Assembly (NCBI GenBank): GCA_016292705.1
Contig: JAEDHZ010000016.1
Coordinates: 1 to 14,512, forward strand
Reading direction: 5' to 3'
Length of the DNA stretch: 14,512 nucleotides
DNA from: Clostridiaceae bacterium
Lineage (GTDB): Bacteria > Bacillota > Clostridia > Oscillospirales > Acutalibacteraceae
Shown here: positions 7,072 to 14,062 of the stretch, piece after piece
Layout: each line of letters opens with the position of its first letter
Position numbering within the stretch: position 1 is the stretch's first letter
The notes under the pieces: model-generated
Databases searched by the model: none
What the model was told of the DNA's origin: nothing
Seen by the model: only the letters and a program-made list of their open reading frames with translations
Made by a program: the position numbers and the translations under genes

Positions 7072-7926
7072 TCATTTGAGAATGTCTCTGTGGCTGACCG
7101 ATGATGAATATCCTTTTTCTTTGAAGTGGTTATATAAAATCTCGGCAAAAGTTACCGATCGGTGGTGACCTCCGGTGCAGCCCACTGCAACAATGAGCTG
7201 ACTTCTCCCCTCTTTGACGCAGAGGGGAAGCGAGCAGTCAACGAGTGAAAGGAGCTTTTTTTCATAGTCCTTTGATTCCTCAAAACTCATGACATATTCG
7301 CTGACGGCTTTATCAAGTCCCGTGAGATGTTTAAGCTCCGGGATATAAAACGGGTTCGGCAAAAAGCGGACATCAAAAACAAAGTCTGCGTCATTCGGAA
7401 TCCCATGCTTGAAGCCGAAAGACATGCAATGGATGTGCATCGACCTGTCGCCCGAGCCGGAAAACATTGAGGCAACCCTGACACGGCATTGGATTGCGGA
7501 AAGGTTTGAGGTTTCAAGCAGATAATCTGCCATACTCTTTGCTTTTTCAAGCATTTTTCTTTCCGTTGCAATTGCGTTTGAAACCGAGTCATACTTGTCC
7601 CGGACAAGCGGATGCCTGCGCTTTGTTTCCTTGAAACGGTTGAGGAGGGTTTCATCGTTTGCATCAATGAACACAAGCTTATATCCGAGCTGCAGCTCTT
7701 TCAGCTCATCAAGAGCCTCAAAAAGCTCCGAAAACGCTTTACCTGCACGGACATCCGTTACAACCGCAACACGGTCGTGCCCTTGAGTTCCGCTAAGAAG
7801 CTGGGCAAAAACGGGAATAAGCTTTGCAGGAAGATTATCAACACAGAAAAAGCCGACATCCTCAAGCGAATTGACAACGCAGGACTTGCCTGCGCCGCTC
7901 ATGCCCGTAATAATTACAAATTCCAC
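7072..7926 (-). CDS. rapZ: RapZ/YvcJ family nucleotide-binding protein
   Basis: A 284-residue member of the RapZ (YvcJ) family. In E. coli RapZ is the adaptor that delivers sRNA GlmZ to RNase E and so controls glucosamine-6-phosphate synthase. In B. subtilis YvcJ is an NTP-hydrolysing protein whose role is less clear. The Walker A is GMSGAGKS (8-15), followed by VVTDVRAG (55-62). The C-terminal family motifs are GFKHGIP (171-177), DFVFDVRFLPNP (181-192) and GCTGGHHRSV (249-258). GTG at 7926 is the start: it leads straight into EFVIITGMSGAGKS with GGTGG 6 bases upstream, and no ATG is available there. It begins 12 bases after murB and ends 27 bases before whiA. The placement beside murB and hprK fits a link between amino-sugar/wall precursor supply and carbon status, which is inference. 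Confidence 0.96.
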   Translation of the reverse strand: MEFVIITGMSGAGKSCVVNSLEDVGFFCVDNLPAKLIPVFAQLLSGTQGHDRVAVVTDVRAGKAFSELFEALDELKELQLGYKLVFIDANDETLLNRFKETKRRHPLVRDKYDSVSNAIATERKMLEKAKSMADYLLETSNLSAIQCRVRVASMFSGSGDRSMHIHCMSFGFKHGIPNDADFVFDVRFLPNPFYIPELKHLTGLDKAVSEYVMSFEESKDYEKKLLSLVDCSLPLCVKEGRSQLIVAVGCTGGHHRSVTFAEILYNHFKEKGYSSSVSHRDILK

Positions 7927-7938
7927 CGAAAACCACCG

Positions 7939-8835
7939 TCAAATCATTTTAATTTCCGTTTCAAGCTCTATTCCGAATTTTTCAAAAACTGTTTTTTGGC
8001 AATACTCAATAAGCTCTTTAACATCGCAACAGGTTGCCGAGCCGGCATTGACAATGAAGCCTGCGTGCTTTTCGCTGACCATTGCGCCGCCTGTTCTCTT
8101 ACCTTTGAGACCGCACTGCTCAATAAGTGCGCCGGCAAAATATCCCTCCGGGCGTTTGAAAACGCTGCCTGCGCTCGGGAACGAAAGCGGCTGTTTATCC
8201 TTGCGTCTGCCCAGAAGCTCATTCATTTTTGATTCAATTTCATCCTTTTCACCCTTTTTTAGCTTAAAGGTGACAAAAGTTATAATATATTTATTCTCAC
8301 TGTATGCACTTTTGCGGTATCCGAACGAAAGATCTTCTTTTGAAAAACTGCCTTTTTTTCCGTCAATGCCGATGTGTTCGCAAAGCTTAACAACATCTTT
8401 CATCTCTCCGCCGTAGGCGCCGGCATTCATGAACGCTGCACCGCCGACCGAACCCGGTATTCCGTATGCAAACTCAAGACCGGAAAGCGAATTTTCAAGA
8501 GCAAAGCGGCAAAGGGAAACGAGCATTGCGCCTGCACCGACACGGACGGTTGTTTCGTCAACGAGCATGATTTTTTCAAACTCGCCGCAAAGCCTGATGA
8601 CCGGCTGTTCAATTCCGCTATCGGAAACAAGAAGATTGCTGCCGTTTCCGATAATGAACGGCTCAACCGAAAGACTGCGGCACTTTTCAAGCACCGAAGA
8701 AAGCTGCTGCTCGTTTTCCGGTTCAATAAAAAGTTCTGCGCTTCCGCCGATACGGAAAGAGGTATGGTTTTTCATCGGCTCATTTTCAAAAAAACGAACC
8801 GAGTTTTCAAGAAGAAAAGCTTTTAATTCGTTCAA
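7939..8835 (-). CDS. murB: UDP-N-acetylenolpyruvoylglucosamine reductase MurB
   Basis: MurB is the FAD enzyme that uses NADPH to reduce UDP-GlcNAc-enolpyruvate to UDP-N-acetylmuramate, the second committed step of peptidoglycan synthesis in the cytoplasm. The 298 residues fit the shorter (type II) class common in Gram-positives. Visible are NHTSFRIGG (23-31), the FAD-contacting GNGSNLLVSD (63-72) and YGIPGSVGGAAFMNAGAYGGE (124-144), active-site Arg174 in FGYRKSAYS, the proton-donor Ser224 in PSAGSVFKRP, and the terminal Glu294 in LETEIKMI. The start is TTG at 8835: GGGGG lies 7 bases upstream, an in-frame stop follows soon upstream, and the next ATG (Met21) would remove conserved N-terminal sequence. 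Gaps are 13 bases from the glucokinase and 12 bases to rapZ. In many Bacillota murB also sits near rapZ-whiA. Confidence 0.97.
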   Translation of the reverse strand: MNELKAFLLENSVRFFENEPMKNHTSFRIGGSAELFIEPENEQQLSSVLEKCRSLSVEPFIIGNGSNLLVSDSGIEQPVIRLCGEFEKIMLVDETTVRVGAGAMLVSLCRFALENSLSGLEFAYGIPGSVGGAAFMNAGAYGGEMKDVVKLCEHIGIDGKKGSFSKEDLSFGYRKSAYSENKYIITFVTFKLKKGEKDEIESKMNELLGRRKDKQPLSFPSAGSVFKRPEGYFAGALIEQCGLKGKRTGGAMVSEKHAGFIVNAGSATCCDVKELIEYCQKTVFEKFGIELETEIKMI

Positions 8836-8842
8836 AATTGTT

Positions 8843-8847
8843 CCCCC
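8843..8847 (-). promoter_or_regulatory. Ribosome binding site supporting the murB TTG start
   Basis: A run of five G lies in the 13-base gap after the glucokinase stop region, 7 bases before TTG 8835. No ATG or GTG lies in frame between the upstream stop and this TTG, so the site decides the start of murB. Confidence 0.65.
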
Positions 8848-8848
8848 G

Positions 8849-9805
8849 TCAATAGCTTACAAGAGCGGCGCCGATGATTCCGGCATCGTTTCCGAGCTTC
8901 GCACGGCAGAGCTCGGTCTGTGTGGACGAATATTTGCTGTATCGGAACTGCTCAACAAATTTGCGCAGCGGAGCAAGGAGAGTTTCGCCCTCATTGCAGA
9001 TTCCTCCGCCAAAGCAGATCATCTCAGGCTGGAAAATGTTGATGATGTTTGTTGTTCCGACAGCAACATATCTGATATACTGATCAACAACCTTGCTGCC
9101 CCATTCGTCACCGGCGCGCATTGCGTCAAAGGCTGTTCTTCCGTTGACATTGTCAAGCGAACCGGAGGCAAGAGCCCACATTTTGCTGTCCTTATGCTCA
9201 AGCATTGCTTTCTTCGTCTGCTCAACGAGAGCAGTTGCGGAAGCATACGCCTCCCAGCAGCCGACCCTTCCGCAGTTGCAGGGAATTCCGTTCATTTCAA
9301 TAACCATGTGGCCAAGTTCTCCGCCGGCCTCGTTGCAGCCGGTCATGATCCTGCCCTCATTGACAATTCCTCCGCCGACACCCGTTCCGAGCGTTACGGC
9401 GATGAAAAGCTTCTTTCCCTCGCCGACGCCGGCAATGGCTTCGCCGAGTGCGGCGCAGTTGGCATCGTTTTCAAGATATACCTTTGCGTCAATCAGCTCG
9501 TTAATCATTCTTACAGCCGGAACCTGATCAAATTCAAGATTGTTCGCATATTCAATATATCCGGTTTTCTTGTTGACATTTCCGGGTGTTCCGATTCCTA
9601 TGCTTTCAATCTGCTCAAGGGAAATATTTGCGTCCTGCGCCGCTGTTTTAACGCAGCTGACGATATCCGCCATGATTTCCTCAGCAGGACGGGGTGCATT
9701 GGTTTTGAGCTTTCCTCTTCCGATAATGTTATAGTTTTCGTCAATAACTCCGACGGCAATGTTTGTTCCGCCGAGATCAACACCGACTTTATACTTTTTG
9801 ATCAT
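8849..9805 (-). CDS. ROK-family glucokinase
   Basis: A cytosolic sugar kinase, most likely ATP:glucose 6-phosphotransferase; other hexoses or N-acetylmannosamine cannot be excluded from sequence alone. Numbered from ATG 9805 (318 residues), it has the phosphate-binding VDLGGTNIAVGVID (9-22), the catalytic Asp114 in LENDANCAALGEA, the ATP-site GTGVGGG (140-146), and the ROK zinc site of His166 in GELGHMVIE with Cys176, 178 and 183 in CNCGRVGCWEA. No N-terminal HTH is present, so it is an enzyme rather than a ROK repressor. AAGGAG (9814-9819) lies 8 bases before the ATG; the in-frame GTG at 9814 falls inside that site, so I prefer the ATG. It lies between hprK and murB, with 12- and 13-base gaps. 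With glgP upstream and HprK/P beside it, a role in feeding free glucose into glycolysis is likely. Confidence 0.93.
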   Translation of the reverse strand: MIKKYKVGVDLGGTNIAVGVIDENYNIIGRGKLKTNAPRPAEEIMADIVSCVKTAAQDANISLEQIESIGIGTPGNVNKKTGYIEYANNLEFDQVPAVRMINELIDAKVYLENDANCAALGEAIAGVGEGKKLFIAVTLGTGVGGGIVNEGRIMTGCNEAGGELGHMVIEMNGIPCNCGRVGCWEAYASATALVEQTKKAMLEHKDSKMWALASGSLDNVNGRTAFDAMRAGDEWGSKVVDQYIRYVAVGTTNIINIFQPEMICFGGGICNEGETLLAPLRKFVEQFRYSKYSSTQTELCRAKLGNDAGIIGAALVSY

Positions 9806-9813
9806 TTCACTCA

Positions 9814-9819
9814 CTCCTT
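9814..9819 (-). promoter_or_regulatory. Ribosome binding site deciding the glucokinase start
   Basis: AAGGAG overlaps the hprK stop codon and lies 8 bases before ATG 9805. The upstream in-frame GTG at 9814 shares its first base with this site and cannot use it, so translation should begin at the ATG. Confidence 0.8.
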
Positions 9820-10789
9820 AAAAATCGCTCCAAAGTTCAATTTCATCTTCCTGCGGAATAACATCCTCAACCATTCCGAGGTTGTGCATAAGCTCACGGG
9901 CAGCGTTATAGCCCATCTTCTTCTGCCTGTTGTTCATCGCCGCAACCTCAATAATTATTGCAAGGTTACGGCCGGGCTTTACGGGAACGGTTGTTGACGG
10001 AACATTGACACCGAGAATTTCCGTTGTCTGGCTGTCAAGTCCCATTCTGTCATAAACCTTGTTTGAATCCCAGGGCTCAAGCTCAATTATCATATCGATC
10101 TTTTCCGAAAGCTTGACGGCGCCCATACCGAAAATCCGCCTTGCATTGATAAGTCCGATACCCCGCAGCTCAATGAAGTGGCGGATATTGTCCGGCGCAG
10201 TTCCGACAAGGGTATTCTTTCCGGTCTTTTTGATTTCGACCGCATCGTCCGCAATAAGGCGGTGACCGCGCTTGATGAGCTCAACGGCGGTTTCGCTCTT
10301 ACCTACTCCGCTGTCGCCGATCATCAGAACACCTTCACCGTATACCTCAACAAAAACGCCGTGACGGGTAACCCGCTCGGCAAGCTCAACATTCAGAAAC
10401 GCAATGACATTCGCCATTGTGTTTGAGGTTGAGTCCGATGTTGAAAGGACGGGAACCTGATATTTTTCCGCAAGCGCAAGCATATCATCCGGACACTTGA
10501 TTGACCGGGTGTATACAATCGCTGCCGGGGATTTGGACATAAAGTTTTCAAGCCTCTCGGCTCTCCGCTGCGGTGAGCGGCTGTTTATGTACTCAACCTC
10601 ATAGATTCCGAGAAAGTTGATCCTTGCCGGATCAAAGAAATTATCGTAACCTGCGAGCATGAGTCCCGGACGGTTGACATCCGGAGTGGTTATCATGATA
10701 TCCTCCGCCGGTTGCGGAAGATAGACGGTTTCAAAGGACATTTCCTTTATGATTTTTGAAAGGGACACGGAATACTTTTTTTGCGGCAT
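9818..10789 (-). CDS. hprK: HPr kinase/phosphorylase
   Basis: HprK/P phosphorylates Ser46 of HPr, and removes that phosphate, according to glycolytic state. P-Ser-HPr is the CcpA co-repressor in Gram-positive carbon-catabolite control and also slows PTS uptake. The 323 residues fit the family. The N-terminal domain (1-130) precedes the kinase domain with active-site His143 (TRHGVFVEVYG), Walker A GDSGVGKS (158-165), Asp181-Asp182 in LIADDAVE, the signature ELRGIGLINARRIFGMGAV (207-225) and the KPGRN loop (271-275). The ATG at 10789 has GGAGGG 5 bases upstream. It is the first gene after a sigma-A-type promoter and heads the nine-gene run. In B. subtilis hprK is followed by lgt; here a glucokinase follows. 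All key residues are present. Confidence 0.98.
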   Translation of the reverse strand: MPQKKYSVSLSKIIKEMSFETVYLPQPAEDIMITTPDVNRPGLMLAGYDNFFDPARINFLGIYEVEYINSRSPQRRAERLENFMSKSPAAIVYTRSIKCPDDMLALAEKYQVPVLSTSDSTSNTMANVIAFLNVELAERVTRHGVFVEVYGEGVLMIGDSGVGKSETAVELIKRGHRLIADDAVEIKKTGKNTLVGTAPDNIRHFIELRGIGLINARRIFGMGAVKLSEKIDMIIELEPWDSNKVYDRMGLDSQTTEILGVNVPSTTVPVKPGRNLAIIIEVAAMNNRQKKMGYNAARELMHNLGMVEDVIPQEDEIELWSDF

Positions 10790-10805
10790 ACTGACCCTCC
10801 TCGGA

Positions 10806-10832
10806 CATATATATGGGCATAGATATACCTAT
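10806..10832 (-). promoter_or_regulatory. Two AT-rich palindromes at the hprK start point (possible operator)
   Basis: Just downstream of the hprK -10 box lie a perfect 10-base palindrome (CATATATATG, 10806-10815) and an imperfect 14-base one (ATAGATATACCTAT, 10819-10832, one mismatched pair). The second covers the expected transcription start at about 10828. A repressor bound here would block initiation. Low-complexity TA sequence gives such palindromes easily by chance, so confidence is low. Confidence 0.3.
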
Positions 10833-10834
10833 AC

Positions 10835-10863
10835 ATTATATAATATGCCAAGGCTTTTTTCAA
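10835..10863 (-). promoter_or_regulatory. Sigma-A promoter of the hprK gene run
   Basis: TTGAAA (10858-10863) and TATAAT (10835-10840) are separated by exactly 17 bases on the minus strand. The -35 box differs from consensus at one base and the -10 box is perfect. Transcription should start near 10828, giving a leader of about 38 bases before hprK. Upstream, three A tracts on the same strand (6, 7 and 8 A) are centred at about 10857, 10868 and 10880, which may bend the DNA or act as an UP element. The last tract runs into the glgP stop codon. Confidence 0.85.
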
Positions 10864-10882
10864 GTTTTTTTGATGCTTTTTT

Positions 10883-13177
10883 TTATATTTTCCAGATTTC
10901 CTCTGCATACTCTTTTACTGTCCGGTCTGAGGAAAAGAAAGCGCTTGAAGCGGTATTGAAAAGGGACTTTTTGAAATACTCTTTTTTGTTTTTCCAATCG
11001 TTTGCCGCCCTTTCAACCGTTTCAAGAAATGCTTCAAAATCGGCAAGCACCATATAACGGTCTTTCTCCAGAAGCAACGCTTTTATTTCCGAAAAGCACC
11101 TGTCCTCTTCAAGTGTTCCGTCCGTGAGGGAGTCAACGGCAATTTTCACCTTGTCTGTCGACTCATAAATCTGAACCGGATCATAAAACTCCCTGACCTG
11201 TTCAACCTCCTCCTCACGCAAACCGAAGATATAGTTGTTTTCTTCTCCGGCAAGCTTCACAATTTCAATGTTTGCACCGTCAAAGGTGCCGAGCGTCGGC
11301 GCACCGCAGAGCATGAACTTCATGTTGCCCGTTCCGCTCGCTTCAGTTCCTGCGAGCGAAACCTGAAGCGAATAGTCGGCGGCAGGAATCAGCTTTTGCG
11401 CTTTTGAAACATTATAATCGGAAACAAAAACCACCTTCAGTCTGCCCTCAAGGGCACTGTCGGAGTTTATTACTTTTGCAAGCTTACAGATGAACTCAAT
11501 AATCAGTTTTGCTTCCTTATAGCCTGAAGCAGCCTTACCGGAAAAAATGAATGTCAGCTTCGGAAGCAAGAGCAGTTCTCCGCTTTTCATTGTCCTGTAT
11601 AAATAAAGGCACGCCAAAGCGCAAAGAAGCTGTCGCTTATATTCATGAATACGCTTCACCTGAACAAAAAAGACGCTGTTTTCGTCAACCGTCACGCCCT
11701 CGTTTTTGCGCAGGAAAGCACAAAGCTCCGCTTTGTTCTTTTGTCGGATTTCATAAAGGTTTTCAAGAACTTCATCGTTATCGCTGTATTCTTTCAGCTT
11801 TTCAATTGAACTGATATCCTTTACAACATCGGCTTTGAGGAGATTGCAAAGGTAGACATACAGCCGTTCGTCCGCAAGCGCAAGCCAGCGCCGCTCGGTG
11901 ATTCCGTTGGTTTTGTTGGAAAAGCGTTCCGGATAAAGTTCATACCACTGCGAAAGAGTATCTCTGGCGATAATATCGCTGTGTATTTTTGCAACTCCGT
12001 TGATATGCGAGCAGACAAAGCAGGCAAGATTTGCCATGTGCACCGTGCCGTTATTGATTATCAGACATTCCTCAAGCCTTTCTGTTTCCTTTTCAAGCAC
12101 GGCAATGAGCTTTTTGTTGATTTCTTCAATCACGGAATAGACCTCCGGAAGCAAGGAGGAAAACATTTTTGCATCCCACTTTTCAAGTGCTTCGCTCATT
12201 ACGGTATGATTTGTATATGAAAAAACTCCCTGAGCAAGCCTGAATGCGTCCTCAAAGCTTTTTCCTTTTTTCATAATCAGGCGTATAAATTCGGGAACAG
12301 CTATTGTCGGGTGAGTATCGTTGAGCTGAACGGCAATCCTCTCCGGAAGCTCTTCCCAATGCTTTTCGTCATAGATTTCCGAGAGAATGTTCTGCAAAGC
12401 CGCAGAGGTGAAAAAATATTGCTGGCGCAGTCTCAGTTTTCTTCCGTTTTCGGTTGAATCGTCAGGATACAAAAAGGCAGAGATTGCCTTTGCTTCGTTT
12501 TCCTTTCTGAAAGCCTCTGCAAGCTCACTTTTTGAAAAAGCTGTGAAGTCAACCTTATCTTCAGTTTGACATTCATAAAGACGCAGGCGGTTGACCTTCT
12601 CGTTTTTGTAACCGGGAACAAAATAATCATACGCAACGGCAACGACCGTCATGTCCGAAAACTCAACTTTTACCCGCTCGCCGTTTTTGCGCTCGCCAAA
12701 AGAATCGGGAAAAATCTCCCAGTCATCCGGATATTCAACCTGCTTTGAGCCTTCAATTCTTTGGCGGAAAAGACCGTATTTATATCTGATTCCGTAACCG
12801 TCAAGGTTCAGACCGACGGTTGCCGCGCTTTCAAGAAAACAAGCGGCAAGCCTTCCGAGCCCTCCGTTTCCGAAAGCATAGTCCGGTATAATTGAAAACT
12901 CGTCAAAGCTTCTTCCGCTTTTTGCAAAAAGCCTTTTTGCCTCATCAAGCACACCGAGATTCTGCAAATTCGATTCAATGAGCGATCCGATGAGAAATTC
13001 TGCCGAAAAATACGCCGCACGCTTTGACCTTTCGCTTCTGTAATCAAACCTGCGGCAAAGAGCGTTTGCCGCAGAAGCGGTGACATCAAAAAGTTCCTGA
13101 ACAGAAAGCTCTTTTATATCCTTGTCATATTTTTCGCTAAGGATTTCGTTAAAAATACTGCTGAAAGTTTTTTTCAT
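10883..13177 (-). CDS. glgP: Glycogen/starch phosphorylase
   Basis: GlgP is a PLP enzyme that cleaves the alpha-1,4 ends of glycogen or maltodextrin with phosphate, releasing glucose-1-phosphate. From ATG 13177 there are 764 residues, shorter than the rabbit muscle enzyme because the N-terminal regulatory extension is minimal. Seen are RAAYFSAEFLIG (near 55), FGNGGLGRLAACFLES (about 102-117), QLNDTHPTIAVPEF (about 284-297), NHTVMSEALEKW (about 323-334), RFSNKTNGITERRW, QVKRIHEYKRQLL and the PLP-lysine segment EASGTGNMKFMLCGAP (Lys620). A GTG at 13186 is in frame, but GGGTG (13184-13188) lies 6 bases before the ATG and overlaps that GTG, so I use the ATG. It follows the terminator after tatD; I saw no convincing promoter in the gap. 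No terminator separates it from the hprK promoter. Confidence 0.95.
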   Translation of the reverse strand: MKKTFSSIFNEILSEKYDKDIKELSVQELFDVTASAANALCRRFDYRSERSKRAAYFSAEFLIGSLIESNLQNLGVLDEAKRLFAKSGRSFDEFSIIPDYAFGNGGLGRLAACFLESAATVGLNLDGYGIRYKYGLFRQRIEGSKQVEYPDDWEIFPDSFGERKNGERVKVEFSDMTVVAVAYDYFVPGYKNEKVNRLRLYECQTEDKVDFTAFSKSELAEAFRKENEAKAISAFLYPDDSTENGRKLRLRQQYFFTSAALQNILSEIYDEKHWEELPERIAVQLNDTHPTIAVPEFIRLIMKKGKSFEDAFRLAQGVFSYTNHTVMSEALEKWDAKMFSSLLPEVYSVIEEINKKLIAVLEKETERLEECLIINNGTVHMANLACFVCSHINGVAKIHSDIIARDTLSQWYELYPERFSNKTNGITERRWLALADERLYVYLCNLLKADVVKDISSIEKLKEYSDNDEVLENLYEIRQKNKAELCAFLRKNEGVTVDENSVFFVQVKRIHEYKRQLLCALACLYLYRTMKSGELLLLPKLTFIFSGKAASGYKEAKLIIEFICKLAKVINSDSALEGRLKVVFVSDYNVSKAQKLIPAADYSLQVSLAGTEASGTGNMKFMLCGAPTLGTFDGANIEIVKLAGEENNYIFGLREEEVEQVREFYDPVQIYESTDKVKIAVDSLTDGTLEEDRCFSEIKALLLEKDRYMVLADFEAFLETVERAANDWKNKKEYFKKSLFNTASSAFFSSDRTVKEYAEEIWKI

Positions 13178-13228
13178 TATAATCACCCGGAATATTATTG
13201 ACGGTCAGCGGTTGAAATATGAAAAAAA

Positions 13229-13267
13229 CTGAAAACAAAACAAAGGAGCGCCCCGAACGGGACGCTC
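13229..13267 (-). terminator. Intrinsic terminator after tatD
   Basis: On the minus strand GAGCGTCCC and GGGGCGCTC form a 9-base stem with one G-U pair around a GTTC loop (13246-13267). It is followed by a T-rich tail (CTTTGTTTTGTTTTC, 13229-13243) and begins 21 bases after the tatD stop. The tail is interrupted by G, so it may be leaky. It should end the metG-tatD transcript and separate it from glgP. Confidence 0.8.
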
Positions 13268-13288
13268 AAAAGGAGTTTTGAATTTTTG

Positions 13289-14062
13289 TCAATTACCAAT
13301 TTTAAAAAGCTCTTTTGCGTTTTTTCTGCATTGGTCAATGAGAACCTGAACATCGCATGAGCGGACCTCGGCGAGCTTTTCAGCCGTATAAGCAATCATT
13401 GAAGAATCACAGCGGCTTCCCCTGAGGGGAACCGGAGCCATATACGGACAATCAGTTTCAAGCAGCAGTCTTTCCGCCGGAACAACAGCAGCAACTTCAA
13501 GCGGCTTTTTTGCGTTCCTGAATGTCACGGCGCCTCCGAGACCGATATACATTCCGAGCTTCAGAACCTCTTTCGCCATTTCGGCACTGCCTGAAAAGCA
13601 GTGCACAACTCCGCAAGGCTTATACTTTTTCAGCAGGTTCAGCGTATCCTCATGCGCTTCCCTGTCATGAATGATAACCGGCAGAGAAAGCTCATTTGCA
13701 AGCGAGAGCTGCTTTTCAAAAAGCTCAAGCTGAATGTCACGGGGAGAAAAGTCATAGTGATAATCAAGCCCGATTTCCCCGACGGCAACAACTTTTTCCT
13801 TTGCATAAAGCGCTTTCAGCTCTTCAAGGTCGGCCTGTGTTGCCTCTTGCGCTTCGTGCGGATGAACACCGATTGCAGCATAAACAAAGTCATATTTTTC
13901 CGAAAGTGCTATTGCTTTCAACGATGATTCTCTGTCGCAGCCACAGTCGATTACACCGCAGACGCCGTTTTCAGAAAGTCCTGAAAGGACTTCATCCCTG
14001 TCTGCGTCAAACTTATCGTCATCGTAGTGGGAATGGGTATCAAAAATGTTCCGGTACATCAT
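13289..14062 (-). CDS. tatD: TatD-family metal-dependent hydrolase/DNase
   Basis: A 257-residue TIM-barrel amidohydrolase of the TatD family (YabD/YcfH branch), two-metal enzymes with reported 3'-5' exonuclease activity on DNA; the physiological role in Bacillota is not settled. Metal ligands are visible: His10 and His12 (FDTHSHYDDDKFD), Glu96 (VGEIGLDYHYD), His132 (IIHDREAHEDT), His154 (VVHCFSGS) and Asp204 (LLLETDCPYMAPVP). GVHPHEA (65-71) is also typical. The start at 14062 overlaps the metG stop as ATGA; a second ATG follows at once, and the upstream Shine-Dalgarno is weak, which fits translational coupling. In B. subtilis yabD also lies just after metS, followed there by rnmV and ksgA; here a terminator and glgP follow instead. 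It is the last gene of its transcript. Confidence 0.95.
   Translation of the reverse strand: MMYRNIFDTHSHYDDDKFDADRDEVLSGLSENGVCGVIDCGCDRESSLKAIALSEKYDFVYAAIGVHPHEAQEATQADLEELKALYAKEKVVAVGEIGLDYHYDFSPRDIQLELFEKQLSLANELSLPVIIHDREAHEDTLNLLKKYKPCGVVHCFSGSAEMAKEVLKLGMYIGLGGAVTFRNAKKPLEVAAVVPAERLLLETDCPYMAPVPLRGSRCDSSMIAYTAEKLAEVRSCDVQVLIDQCRKNAKELFKIGN

Noticed and set aside
7612..8416. Plus-strand frames of 181 and 206 codons opposite rapZ/murB
   Set aside because: They have no domain motifs, overlap each other in different frames, and are antisense to well-identified genes.
8429..9997. A 522-codon open frame on the plus strand opposite murB and the glucokinase
   Set aside because: It is fully antisense to two genes with intact catalytic motifs, shows no recognisable domain, and crosses their boundary. 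It is a shadow of codon bias in the real genes.
13275..13295. TTGACA near the tatD stop as a -35 box for glgP
   Set aside because: No -10 box lies at a proper distance, and the tatD terminator would lie between it and glgP.
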